From Sedimenticola hydrogenitrophicus (GTDB lineage: Bacteria; Pseudomonadota; Gammaproteobacteria; Chromatiales; Chromatiaceae): a stretch of 47,841 bases of DNA. Under the pieces are notes generated by a model that saw only the letters and a list, made by a program, of their open reading frames with translations, did no database searches and was not told the DNA's origin. The translations under genes were made by a program, and so were the position numbers. Shown here piece after piece: positions 16,500 through 24,612 of the stretch. The stretch spans positions 1 to 47,841 of the forward strand of contig NZ_JANIOA010000034.1 of NCBI RefSeq assembly GCF_025175675.1, written 5' to 3'. How positions within the stretch are numbered: position 1 is the first letter of the stretch; each line of letters starts with the position of its first letter.

Positions 16500-16522
16500 C
16501 GCTGCTTTCCTGCCCGGCCGGT

Positions 16523-17437
16523 CTACTCATCCCCCCAGACCAGATCACCGGCACCCTCCAGATCGTAGCCGTTCAATATATCCGCCATGGCCTGGCAAGG
16601 CTGGGATTTCAGCCGCGCCAGGAGATCCTGAAACAGCCGCCTGAACCAGATTGCCCGGGGCAGTGCCAGATCGAATGAAACCCAGCCGAAGGGGATGAAT
16701 TCCATGCCATATTCGGTTGCGGTGGCCCGGGTGCCGGGTGCGATATCGGCCCGCTGCATGGCAATCGCGGCGGCGGCTTGCCGCTCGGACAGCGCGGTAA
16801 GCGCCCCGTTCAACTGATCCTTGTTGATCCCGTAGTGACTCAACAGCTCCAGCAGGAAACGCTGCGCCCCCGACCCGGTCTGGCGCAGCACCCAACGGTG
16901 TCCGGGATTGAACAGCTGTTGCGGGTTATCGAGCCGCTCGGCAATCTCCCGACGCATCACCAGTCCCTGTTCCCGTTTGAAGGCGCGGATCAGCACCCAC
17001 TGGCGGTGCTGCGAGTACTGGCTCAGCAGTGCCGGATGGCGCACGTGACTCTCCGCCTCCGGTCCCCAGTGAATGCCGCTGGCGTCGACCCGGTTGGCCT
17101 GCAGCAGATCCAGCCCCAGCCGGGTGCTGGTGGGCGTATAGCTGATCAGGGCGTGAGCCCCCGTCTCCCGGGCGAACTCCTGGATCAGGTAGTAGAGCAG
17201 GGGGTCCTCGCCGCCGGAAATCACCAGGCGGTCGCTGAGCAGGCCGCCATGGGTGGAGTCCAGCATCCAGCGGTCCACCAGTTCGCGCGGAAACATCCAT
17301 TTGCCGGTAATCTTGGTGGCGGGGATACCGCCTTCATTGATCAGCGAGTAGATCTTTTTCTCATTCAGGTGCAGGTACTCGGCCACCTGTTTGACACTCA
17401 TGAATGCATCGTTGTGGGGTGACGTCAAGGCAGCCAT
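16523..17437 (-). CDS. Transcriptional regulator: excisionase-type HTH plus molybdate-binding-like (PBP) domain
   Basis: A 304-residue protein. The N-terminus (about residues 12-60: MSVKQVAEYLHLNEKKIYSL, GKWMFPRELVDRW) is an excisionase/MerR-like winged helix. The rest (about 70-290) resembles the periplasmic-binding-protein-like effector domain of PF12727 type, related to molybdate-binding proteins (ISGGEDPLLYYLIQEFA; RADIAPGTRATA). It probably senses molybdate, tungstate or a related ligand to control molybdoenzyme genes. The start at 17437 has AGGGA eight bases upstream and lies 31 bases after the predicted sigma-54 start; the ATG at 17458 leaves only a short leader and has no ribosome site. 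Ligand specificity cannot be read from sequence. Confidence 0.82.
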   Translation of the reverse strand: MAALTSPHNDAFMSVKQVAEYLHLNEKKIYSLINEGGIPATKITGKWMFPRELVDRWMLDSTHGGLLSDRLVISGGEDPLLYYLIQEFARETGAHALISYTPTSTRLGLDLLQANRVDASGIHWGPEAESHVRHPALLSQYSQHRQWVLIRAFKREQGLVMRREIAERLDNPQQLFNPGHRWVLRQTGSGAQRFLLELLSHYGINKDQLNGALTALSERQAAAAIAMQRADIAPGTRATATEYGMEFIPFGWVSFDLALPRAIWFRRLFQDLLARLKSQPCQAMADILNGYDLEGAGDLVWGDE

Positions 17438-17480
17438 CAATGAATTCCCTGTCTCCATGGGGTGAATGCTTCGAGATCAG

Positions 17481-17495
17481 GCAAATTTCGTACCG
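17481..17495 (-). promoter_or_regulatory. Sigma-54 promoter for the molybdate-type regulator
   Basis: On the minus strand CGGTACGAAATTTGC has GG and GC separated by ten bases, matching TGGYACG-N4-TTGC except for the first base. The core GGTACG-N4-TTGC is the same as at the fdh operon promoter (24018-24032). The predicted start of transcription is about 17469, 31 bases before the ATG at 17437. Confidence 0.7.
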
Positions 17496-17526
17496 CACTG
17501 CCCGGCACCACCCGGGGCGATTGTCT

Positions 17527-17724
17527 GGGAGTCTGTCGGACCTAATGCTGATTTACTGCGGAAAATCGGGATTGGGCCAGATTTTCGGCTCTTTTTCATT
17601 AAATGGGTCCACAAGTCCATCCTTGGGCCCGTAAACGGTGCATTCCCGCACCACTTCTCCCCTGTAAATATCGGTCTCAAACCGGCTTTCCCTCGCTACG
17701 ATCGGTCGAGCTCGACAGACTCCT
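17527..17724. mobile_element. MITE-like element, family 3, copy B, with a nested hairpin unit
   Basis: 198 bp, an inverted relative of 11854-12017. Ends are GGGAGTCTGTCGGACCTAA and (complement) AGGAGTCTGTCGAGCTCGAC. The middle carries CGTAAACGGTGCATTCCCGC (17630-17649), whose complement forms a GGTGC...GCACC hairpin related to the GGGA-loop family; this block is absent from copy A. The element sits between the sigma-54 promoter at 17481 and the upstream motif at 17813. Confidence 0.75.
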
Positions 17725-17781
17725 GGCGGCGGTCTGTTGCCCGTTTCCGCCCCATTCACGGAAAACCGTGTTGGGCAATTG

Positions 17782-17825
17782 GGCCGATTTGTACCAGTTG
17801 CCGGGGAGTGTTCGGACAAATTGCC
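17782..17825 (-). promoter_or_regulatory. Candidate enhancer sites upstream of the molybdate-type regulator
   Basis: The complement of 17813-17825 reads GGCAATTTGTCCG, a good match to the shared motif. A weaker partner, GCCGATTTGTACC, lies at 17783-17795 on the plus strand. Subtracting the 198-bp MITE, the sites lie near -152 and -121 relative to the predicted start at 17469, close to the spacing at fdh. The rest of 17826-18156 shows no gene. Confidence 0.4.
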
Positions 17826-18156
17826 ACATTTCCGCCCGATTCTGACAGCGGATTGCCCGTTCAACGAAACTCCTCTGCCACCCGGCTCCCGTTTAATGTC
17901 CGCAACACAACAGGCAACCGGCGCAAGTCAGGATGACTGCCTCACCAGGGAAGGTGCGCTGGACCATTGGGCCTGTCAATAAATAACTACTACGTCTTGC
18001 TGGTCTTTTCGTCCGCCTTCGGCGTTACGGCAAGACTTGCATAGAACGACTATGCGCGCCTTGCCGTGCCTTGAAGGCAAACGCCCCATCAGTTTAAAGA
18101 AAGCTCGGCGCAATCCGTAACAGTGATTTCTTTCCAGGCCCTAACAGGAGCAAGCG

Positions 18157-18906
18157 ATGAACCGAAGTGTACTTTTTTCCCTGCTGGCCGGCGTGATGCT
18201 GTCCGGCAACGCCCACGCCTATCAGTCGCCGGGATGGGCCGTGGACGGGGGCCTGGAGCAGTGGCGGGGTGGCGACGTGGCGGGTAGCGAAAACCGCTAC
18301 CCGGGGGAGTGGCAGGGGGGCGGGGTCGGAGCGGTTGCCGGTGCGCTGCTGGCCGGGCCGCCAGGCTTTATCGTCGGTGCCGTTGGCGGTGCGCTGGCGG
18401 GACGCAGTGCGGGACTGGAATCCGACCTGCACAGCGCGCGGCAGGAGCTGGCACGACTGGAGCGGCTGCACCAGGCTGAGGCCGGTCGCCAGCGCCAGCT
18501 CGAGGAACGGCTGGCATCGGCGGAGTGGCGAGGCAGGCAGCAACTGCAGGCCATCGCCGGTGGCTTTGTCTATCGTCTCTATTTCCGCACCGGGCAGAGT
18601 GTAATAGAAGCGGATGATCGACTCGCCCTGGAACGGCTGGTGGTGGCGTTGCAGACCCTCGCCGGGCTGAACATCGAGGTGCACGCCTATGCGGACCGTC
18701 GCGGAAGCGAAGAGGGCAACCGGGCACTCAGCCAGGCGCGCGCCCAGGCGGTGGTGGAACAGCTGCTCCGGCATGGCCTGGAGAGCGGACGTATTGTCCA
18801 TCAGGCGCACGGGGAAGCCGCGGCCCGCTATCCCGCCGCCGACCGGGAGGGGCTGGGTTATGACCGCCAGGTGGTGATCCGCTTCCGCGACGGTGCGGCG
18901 TCATGA
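18157..18906 (+). CDS. pdsO: OmpA-family protein of the dedicated sortase system
   Basis: A 249-residue exported protein. A signal peptide (MNRSVLFSLLAGVMLSGNAHA) is followed by a glycine-zipper segment (GAVAGALLAGPPGFIVGAVG, about residues 55-80) that probably inserts in the outer membrane, a coiled-coil stretch (about 85-130) and a C-terminal OmpA-like peptidoglycan-binding domain (about 140-245) with FRTGQSVIE and HAYADRRGSEEGNRALSQAR. AGGAG lies a few bases upstream of ATG. It is the first gene of the sortase-target-sortase block. It likely links the sortase product to peptidoglycan or outer membrane, an inference from context. Confidence 0.85.
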   Translation: MNRSVLFSLLAGVMLSGNAHAYQSPGWAVDGGLEQWRGGDVAGSENRYPGEWQGGGVGAVAGALLAGPPGFIVGAVGGALAGRSAGLESDLHSARQELARLERLHQAEAGRQRQLEERLASAEWRGRQQLQAIAGGFVYRLYFRTGQSVIEADDRLALERLVVALQTLAGLNIEVHAYADRRGSEEGNRALSQARAQAVVEQLLRHGLESGRIVHQAHGEAAARYPAADREGLGYDRQVVIRFRDGAAS

Positions 18907-19017
18907 ACCGCCGCATTCAACCCTTGAGCGAACAGTTTATCTACTGTTCCCCGGAGGCGATGAGCCGGGAACTGTACCGACTGTGCCCGGTCCCCGGGCC
19001 GGTTATGACCAACACGG

Positions 19018-19224
19018 GTAACTACTCACCCGGTCTGTATGCGATTGGCCTGCCTTGTTGGCCTCACACGATGGCTTATCTCCTCGAATCCAGCTCCTTT
19101 TTCAGCGCCTGCCCAAACTCGCGGCGCTCAAACAAGGGCAGGCTTGAATTTGAAAACGGGGCCGGATTCGAGGCGCCATCAAGATCGGCCAACAAGGCAG
19201 GCCAATCACCCCGTGAGAAGTTAC
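19018..19224. mobile_element. Long-palindrome MITE-like element, family 2, copy 2
   Basis: Inverted ends near GTAACTACTCACC (19018-) and GTGAGAAGTTACC (ending 19224). The interior matches 15948-16125: CCTCGAATCC...TTTTTCAGCGCCTGCCC and CAAACAAGGGCAGGCTTGAAT, then GGGGCCGGATTCGAGG. It lacks the 41-bp nested unit of copy 1. It lies between pdsO and the sortase target gene, splitting this operon. Confidence 0.75.
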
Positions 19225-19255
19225 CATCACGGAAAAAGAACCCAGGGGGAGCGTC

Positions 19256-21499
19256 ATGACAAGGCAAAAAACGATTAATTATCTGGGGCGGGATATGTGG
19301 TTCACCTCCCTGGCCTCGCTGCTGGCGGGTGTCGTCACGGCGCTGCTGCTGGGGCTGCTGGTGTTTATCTTCATCACCCCGGTGGAGGCGGCGGAGTCTC
19401 TCGTCGAAGCGCCATCGGCACCGCTCGGCCCGGACCAGGTGCGCCGCGGCAGTCTGCTGCTCAGGCTGGCCAGTGGCGGGGTGGCGGTGGATGCGCCGCT
19501 GCTGCATACCGATGTGCAGATGCAGGTCGGCGGCATGCTGGCGCGGGTGACGGTGCGCCAGCGCTTCCACAATCCCGGGACCGAATGGGTGGAGGGCACC
19601 TATGTGTTTCCCCTGCCCGAGGATGCGGCGGTCGACCGGATGCGCCTGCGCATCGGCGAGCGCCTGATCGAGGGCGAGATCCAGGAGAAGGAGGCGGCCC
19701 GGAAAACCTACGAGGCGGCCAAACGGTCGGGCCGCAAGGCCAGCCTGCTGAGCCAGGAGCGACCCAATATCTTTACCACCGTCGTGGCCAATATCGCGCC
19801 CGGTGAAATCGTGCAGGTGGAGATCGAGTATCAGCAGACGGTCGCCTACCGGCAGGGCGAGTTCCGGCTGCGCTTCCCGTTGGTGGTGGCGCCCCGCTAT
19901 ATTCCGGGTGAGGCGGTCGAGGCGGCCGAGGTGACGGCGTTTCAAGGCAGTGGTTGGGCCAGTGACACCGCGGCGGTGCCCGACGCCTCGCGGATCACGC
20001 CGCCGGTGGTGGATCCGCGGGAAGGCCCGGTCAACCCGGTGAGCATCGGCATCCGCCTCGATGCCGGCATGCCGCTGTCACGCCTGGAGAGTGTCTACCA
20101 CCCGATGCGGATCGAGAGCGATGCCCAGGCTATCCATCACCTGACCCTGCAGGCCGCGGAGGTGCCGGCGGACCGCGATTTTGAACTGCTCTGGGTGCCC
20201 GAGCCCGGCGATGCCCCGCGGGCGGCCCTGTTCAGTGAATCCTGGCAGGGCGACGAGTATGCGTTGCTGATGCTGATGCCGCCGGACCGGGTGAACTCCG
20301 CGGCACCCCGCATACCGCGGGAGGTGATCTATGTGATCGATACCTCGGGTTCGATGCACGGCGACTCCATCATCCAGGCCCGCGCCGCCCTCCAGCTGGC
20401 CCTGCAGCGGCTCGATCCGGCCGACCGGTTCAATGTGATCCAGTTCAATCACCGCACCGCGGCGCTGTTTCCCGGCGCGGTGGCTGCCGACCCCGGCAAC
20501 CTGCGGCTCGCCCGGCAGTATGTCGAGGGCCTGACGGCCGATGGCGGGACCGAGATGTTGCCGGCCCTGCAACTGGCGCTGGGACAGCAGGCCGCGGGCC
20601 CTAAGCAGGGGGTGTTGCGGCAGATTGTTTTTCTCACCGACGGCAGCGTGGGCAACGAGCAGGCGCTGTTCGGCCTGATTCACCGGCAGCTCGGCGACAG
20701 CCGGCTGTTCACGGTGGGGATCGGCTCGGCACCGAACAGCTTCTTCATGACCCGGGCGGCCCAATTCGGCCGCGGGACCTTCACCTATATCGGCAAGGTG
20801 GCGGAGGTGGCTGAAAAGATGGCGGCCCTGTTTGCCCGCCTGGAAACCCCGCGCCTGACCGACATCGAGATCCGCTGGCCGCAAGATCAGCCGGTGGAGA
20901 TGTGGCCGGCGCGGATACCCGATCTCTATCAGGGGGAGCCGGTCCTCGTGGTGCTGAAAATGGCGGCGCTGAAGATGGCGGCGCCGAAGATGGCTGGGGC
21001 CGAGCCGCGTCTGGAGCTGGCCGGCGATGCCGGCGGCACCCCCTGGCGGCAGCAGGCGACCCTGCGGGGCGGCGCGGCCCGCGCCGGGGTGCATCAGCTC
21101 TGGGCACGTCGCAAGATCGCCGATCTGATGGACCGGATGGCCCAGGGCGAGGCCGAGGCCGGGATACGCCAGGCGGTCCTGGATGTGGCGCTGCCGCATC
21201 GGCTGGTCAGCCGCTACACCAGTCTGGTGGCCGTGGACAAGACGCCGTCCAGGCCGGCTGACCAGGGGCTGAGCAGCAAGGCGCTGCCGACCGATCTGCC
21301 CCAGGGCTGGAGCGCGGCCAAGGTGTTCGGCAGTCTGCCGCAGACCGCAACGGCGTCGGAGTGGAATCTGCTGCTGGGCACGCTGCTGCTGATCGGCGGC
21401 CTGCTGATCTCCCGTTGGTCCACCCTCCGGGCCGGCTTGGCGCCCTGCATGGATAACGCCAGCGCCGATAACGCCAGCGCCGGCGGGAGGCGGGTATGA
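19256..21499 (+). CDS. Marine proteobacterial sortase target protein (VIT and VWA domains)
   Basis: A 747-residue exported protein. After an N-terminal hydrophobic signal (about residues 15-45) come a VIT domain (about 65-195) and a von Willebrand A domain with an intact MIDAS DTSGS (D362, S364, S366) and LTDGS. The C-terminus carries a sorting signal: LPQTA at 694-698, a hydrophobic helix (WNLLLGTLLLIGGLLISRW) and a basic tail. The class GN sortase is expected to cleave between Thr697 and Ala698. It is reminiscent of inter-alpha-trypsin inhibitor-type proteins. A short tandem (KMAALKMAAPKMAG) lies near residues 565-580. It overlaps the sortase gene by four bases. Confidence 0.94.
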   Translation: MTRQKTINYLGRDMWFTSLASLLAGVVTALLLGLLVFIFITPVEAAESLVEAPSAPLGPDQVRRGSLLLRLASGGVAVDAPLLHTDVQMQVGGMLARVTVRQRFHNPGTEWVEGTYVFPLPEDAAVDRMRLRIGERLIEGEIQEKEAARKTYEAAKRSGRKASLLSQERPNIFTTVVANIAPGEIVQVEIEYQQTVAYRQGEFRLRFPLVVAPRYIPGEAVEAAEVTAFQGSGWASDTAAVPDASRITPPVVDPREGPVNPVSIGIRLDAGMPLSRLESVYHPMRIESDAQAIHHLTLQAAEVPADRDFELLWVPEPGDAPRAALFSESWQGDEYALLMLMPPDRVNSAAPRIPREVIYVIDTSGSMHGDSIIQARAALQLALQRLDPADRFNVIQFNHRTAALFPGAVAADPGNLRLARQYVEGLTADGGTEMLPALQLALGQQAAGPKQGVLRQIVFLTDGSVGNEQALFGLIHRQLGDSRLFTVGIGSAPNSFFMTRAAQFGRGTFTYIGKVAEVAEKMAALFARLETPRLTDIEIRWPQDQPVEMWPARIPDLYQGEPVLVVLKMAALKMAAPKMAGAEPRLELAGDAGGTPWRQQATLRGGAARAGVHQLWARRKIADLMDRMAQGEAEAGIRQAVLDVALPHRLVSRYTSLVAVDKTPSRPADQGLSSKALPTDLPQGWSAAKVFGSLPQTATASEWNLLLGTLLLIGGLLISRWSTLRAGLAPCMDNASADNASAGGRRV

Positions 21500-22152
21500 A
21501 GTGGTGCCGGGTTGAATCCGGGGTCCGCCTGCGTCGGCTGCTGGCGGCGCTGTTGATCCTGGGCGGCAGTTGGCAGGTCGCCGCCGGCGGCTATATCCAG
21601 GCCAAGGCGTGGCTGGCCCAGTATCTGCTGCAGTCGGCCTGGCAGACCACCCGGGCGGGCGGCGAGCGGATACGCCCCTGGCCCTGGGCCGATACCTGGT
21701 CGCTGGCCCGGCTGCGGGTGCCGCGGCTGGCGGTCGATCAGGTGGTGCTGTCCGGCGCCAGCGGTCGCACCCTGGCCTTCGGTCCGGGTCATCTCCCGGG
21801 CACCGCCCTTCCCGGGCAGGCGGGGAACAGCGTGATCAGCGGGCATCGGGATACCCATTTCCGCTTTCTCCGCGATCTGCGGCCGGGCGACCGCCTGGAG
21901 CTGACTCCGGCGAATGGCGAAGGGCTGATGTATGCGGTCGTGAGCGCCGAAGTGCATGACCAGTCCGATCTCTGGCTGCTCGAACAGGGGCAGACCCTGC
22001 TGACGCTGATCACCTGTTACCCCTTTGATGCCCTGACCCCGGGCGGGCCGGAACGCTTTGTTATCCGTGCCATCCCGGTGCTGGGCGGCGGGGCGATTCC
22101 GCCGCCTCCGGCTGCCGCCACATCGACCGGTGGGCGCAGGGTCTATCTCTAA
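21496..22152 (+). CDS. Class GN sortase
   Basis: A 218-residue transpeptidase of the Gram-negative sortase class. An N-terminal anchor helix (about residues 14-32) precedes the sortase fold. Catalytic residues are His117 (SGHRDTHF), Cys174 (TLITCYPF) and Arg191 or Arg187 (ERFVIRA). It starts inside the stop of the target gene (ATGA overlap), so enzyme and substrate are translationally coupled, as typical for this one-substrate system. It should act at the periplasmic face of the inner membrane on the LPQTA signal of the neighbour. The acceptor nucleophile is unknown. Confidence 0.95.
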   Translation: MKWCRVESGVRLRRLLAALLILGGSWQVAAGGYIQAKAWLAQYLLQSAWQTTRAGGERIRPWPWADTWSLARLRVPRLAVDQVVLSGASGRTLAFGPGHLPGTALPGQAGNSVISGHRDTHFRFLRDLRPGDRLELTPANGEGLMYAVVSAEVHDQSDLWLLEQGQTLLTLITCYPFDALTPGGPERFVIRAIPVLGGGAIPPPPAAATSTGGRRVYL

Positions 22153-22324
22153 GGGCTCACGCAAAAATAAGTTTCGGTATTCGGTCGCAAATGGACCCCG
22201 CTGGCAGCGTTACGCTTTTTGCCAAGGGAACGGCCATTGCCTGCAAAGCATGCCTTGCCAGCGTGGCGCCCAGAGTAACCCGGCGACGCCCTCGGTACTG
22301 CGAAATTATTCATGCGCGAGCCCT
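22152..22324. mobile_element. MITE-like element, family 1, copy 1
   Basis: 173 bp with inverted ends AGGGCTCACGCAAAAATAAG and (complement) AGGGCTCGCGCATGAATAAT. The interior (TGGACCCCGCTGGC, TACGCTTTTTGCCAAGGGA, CATTGCCTGCAAAGC, GCCTTGCCAGCGTGGC, CGCCCTCGGTACT) recurs at 37180-37440. It starts at the last base of the sortase gene and fills the gap to the next gene. There is no coding capacity. Confidence 0.8.
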
Positions 22325-22354
22325 ACGGGCCTGGACGGGATGGCCGCCAGGGGC

Positions 22355-22633
22355 TCAGTCATGCCGCAGCGGTTTGGACTCCGGATGGGTATCGATAAAA
22401 TGTTTCAGCGCGTTTTGCAGCGCTTCCGCGTGAGCCAGGTTGTTGTTCTCCCGGGCGTGTTGAATATCATCCAGTATCATGCGTTTGATGACCACGGTCC
22501 CTTCCGGCAGATGGACCAGGTACTGGGCCATTTCGAGGGCAACAATTTCGGGGACATGTTCATGCTCGGCAATAGCCATGATCTCGTTCTCATCCAGTTC
22601 ACACAGGCCGAGGCAATCTTCAAGGGTCAACAT
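22355..22633 (-). CDS. Conserved-looking small protein, function unknown
   Basis: A 92-residue acidic, helical, soluble protein (CLGLCELDENEIMAIAEHEH; PEIVALEMAQYLVHLPEG; ARENNNLAHAEALQNALKHF). It lacks a signal peptide or membrane segment. Two cysteines (CLGLC, residues 7 and 11) and several histidines could bind a metal or cofactor, but this is not established. GGAGGG precedes the ATG by about eight bases. It lies downstream of moaA on the same strand (101-base gap) and may be cotranscribed with it. I do not recognise the family. Confidence 0.75.
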   Translation of the reverse strand: MLTLEDCLGLCELDENEIMAIAEHEHVPEIVALEMAQYLVHLPEGTVVIKRMILDDIQHARENNNLAHAEALQNALKHFIDTHPESKPLRHD

Positions 22634-22734
22634 GGTTCGATCCCTCCGATGGAATTTTCTCTCATCTATTACTATGGCAAAGGATAGCGGTCATTGGGTT
22701 GATCCAAATCACCGGATACGGCGATGTCCGGCGA

Positions 22735-23766
22735 TCAGCCACCAGTGGCGTTCATGTGTCTGAACAGCACCGGCCGGCTGGTGAGATCAAAGTCGTGACC
22801 TTTGGGTTTGATCTTCATGGATTCGTGTATCGCGGCGCGTAACGGCGCATCATCCAGCGGATGGGCACGCAGTACCCGACGCAGATCCATGGAGTGTTCC
22901 TGCCCCAGGCAGAGCAGCAGGCGGCCTTCGGCCGTCATGCGCACCCGGTTGCAGCTGTCGCAGAAGTTGTGGCTGTGGGGCGAGATGAAGCCGACCCGGG
23001 TCTCGCTGCCGTGGATCCGGTAATAACGCGACGGGCCGCCGGTGGTTTCGGTGGTCGGCAGCAGTGAGAACTGTTGTTGCAGATCCCGCAGGATCTGGTC
23101 GCTGGAGTAGTAGGCCTCGGCGCGGTCATGCTCGCTGATCACGCCCAGGGGCATCTCCTCGATGAAGCTGATGTCCATGCCGCGCGCCTGGCAGAACCGC
23201 ACCAGGTCGACCACCTCATCATGGTTGCGATGCTTGAGGATCACCGAGTTGATCTTGATGCGTCCGAAGCCGGCATCCAGCGCGGCATCGATACCGTCCA
23301 GAGTGCGTTGCAGTTCCCCGGTGCGGGTAATGGCGTGGAAGCGCTCCGGTTGCAGGGTATCCAGACTGATATTGATCCGGGTGACTCCGGCCGCCTTGAG
23401 GTCCCTGGCATATTTCGTCAACTGGGTACCGTTGGTAGTGAGGGTGAAATCACTCAGTCCCTGCAGCTGGCCCAGCGACCGGAACAGCTGAATAATGTTG
23501 CGCCGGGTCAGCGGTTCACCACCGGTGATGCGGATCTTGTTGACCCCCAGCTCGACGAATGTTTTGCCGATGCGGTAGAGCTCCTCCAGCGTCAGCAGCT
23601 GGGAGCGGGGTACAAACTCCATATCCTCCGACATACAGTAGACGCAGCGCAGATCGCACCGGTCGGTTACCGAAATCCGAAGATATTTAATCTCTCTGCC
23701 AAAACGGTCGATCAGCCGCTGCCGGTCTGCCGAACCGCTCTCGCTGAGCTGCTCTGATTTATACAT
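22735..23766 (-). CDS. moaA: GTP 3',8-cyclase MoaA
   Basis: A 343-residue radical SAM enzyme that converts GTP to 3',8-cyclo-GTP in molybdenum cofactor synthesis. The N-terminal cluster motif CDLRCVYC (CxxxCxxC, near residues 37-44), a C-terminal cluster region FCDSCNRVRMTAEGRLLLCLG and the terminal Gly-Gly needed for activity are all present. The start at 23766 follows AAGGAG by six bases; a GTG six bases earlier is less likely. It is divergent from the formate dehydrogenase operon, so cofactor synthesis and a user enzyme share the 306-base gap. Confidence 0.96.
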   Translation of the reverse strand: MYKSEQLSESGSADRQRLIDRFGREIKYLRISVTDRCDLRCVYCMSEDMEFVPRSQLLTLEELYRIGKTFVELGVNKIRITGGEPLTRRNIIQLFRSLGQLQGLSDFTLTTNGTQLTKYARDLKAAGVTRINISLDTLQPERFHAITRTGELQRTLDGIDAALDAGFGRIKINSVILKHRNHDEVVDLVRFCQARGMDISFIEEMPLGVISEHDRAEAYYSSDQILRDLQQQFSLLPTTETTGGPSRYYRIHGSETRVGFISPHSHNFCDSCNRVRMTAEGRLLLCLGQEHSMDLRRVLRAHPLDDAPLRAAIHESMKIKPKGHDFDLTSRPVLFRHMNATGG

Positions 23767-23898
23767 AGTCACTCCTTAGGCCAGAGTTTAGAGTCAGCAG
23801 TCCGCAAATACCATACTTATTTACTAGGGTTTTAGTTTCCCGGCGGCGGCGACGCTGATAGCCCGGTGGCAGCGGTGGTGAAGTGACCGCTAAATGGT

Positions 23899-23940
23899 GT
23901 CATTTGTCCCAATGATCATCACCTGCTGTGACATTTTGCC
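23899..23940 (+). promoter_or_regulatory. Candidate enhancer sites of the formate dehydrogenase operon
   Basis: GTCATTTGTCCC (23899-23910) and, on the minus strand, GGCAAAATGTCAC (complement of 23928-23940) are two copies of the motif shared with 11691-11737 and 17813-17825. Their starts are 29-31 bases apart, about three helical turns. They lie near -140 and -110 from the predicted sigma-54 start, a normal distance for an NtrC-type activator. Confidence 0.5.
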
Positions 23941-24017
23941 GCAACTTATGACGCGTTAAATTCCCTTTTTGTCGCTGGTCTGCCGTCACGTCGCTCCATA
24001 GCGGTCGCTGCAACCGC

Positions 24018-24032
24018 TGGTACGGTCCTTGC
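24018..24032 (+). promoter_or_regulatory. Sigma-54 promoter of the formate dehydrogenase operon
   Basis: TGGTACGGTCCTTGC matches the -24/-12 consensus TGGCACG-N4-TTGC with one change, with GG and GC exactly ten bases apart. The predicted start is about 24044, leaving a 29-base leader to the ATG at 24073. This also rules out the upstream ATG at 24034 as the start. Confidence 0.8.
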
Positions 24033-24072
24033 GATGCGGTTTCGAATGGTTGCTGCGAAGAGGCGATTTAGC

Positions 24073-24612
24073 ATGTCTGAAAAAGCCGTAGATGATCCGG
24101 GTGTGGCGGTCCCAACCGAATTCTCGCTTTCCGTGCTGATGCAGCGGTCGCCGTCGGACAGTCCCTGGCAGGATGAGCGCTGGGACGTGGTCGGTGTCAC
24201 GGCCGCCCGATGGGACCGGTCCGAGCCCCCGGGGGCGGTAACCCTGGTGCATGAGCAGGGCGAGATACGCCAGTACCGGCACAGCGGTTTCCGGCTGCGA
24301 CTGCATGTCGATGAGTGCGAGAGCTATTACCACAACCTCCGCGCCCCCGCCCCCCAATGCTTCGTCATTGCTGGAGAGGACGGGGAGGGCAGGCCTGTAC
24401 CCTTTCTGGTGAGTCTCAGTTTTGATGAGGCCAACGCCTATCAGGAGGGTGACGGGGTGGTCTACGCGGTGGCGATGCCGCCGGAGCTTTATCGTTGGTG
24501 TGAACTGTTTGTACTGGACCACTACGTACCGGAAAAGAAGAAAAAACGCCGCCTGACCGATTGGCGCAAGGCGGGCGATGATCTGGCGATAAAGGCAGCG
24601 CGCCATGAGTAG
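24073..24612 (+). CDS. DUF3305 domain protein, formate dehydrogenase accessory
   Basis: A 179-residue soluble protein without signal peptide. The central part (EFSLSVLMQRSPSDSPWQDERWDVVGV; FRLRLHVDECESYYHNL) fits DUF3305, known from formate dehydrogenase gene clusters. The C-terminus is very basic (PEKKKKRRLTDWRKAGDD). It begins 29 bases after the predicted sigma-54 start, with GAGG upstream, and overlaps the DUF3306 gene by eight bases. The role is unknown; conserved linkage suggests help in assembly of the enzyme. Confidence 0.85.
   Translation: MSEKAVDDPGVAVPTEFSLSVLMQRSPSDSPWQDERWDVVGVTAARWDRSEPPGAVTLVHEQGEIRQYRHSGFRLRLHVDECESYYHNLRAPAPQCFVIAGEDGEGRPVPFLVSLSFDEANAYQEGDGVVYAVAMPPELYRWCELFVLDHYVPEKKKKRRLTDWRKAGDDLAIKAARHE

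Noticed and set aside
17983-18156. A possible small RNA or attenuator ahead of pdsO (GTCTTGC...GCAAGAC words)
   Set aside because: The arms (CTTGCTGGTC, CGGCAAGACTTGC) pair only partly and no promoter or terminator frames them.
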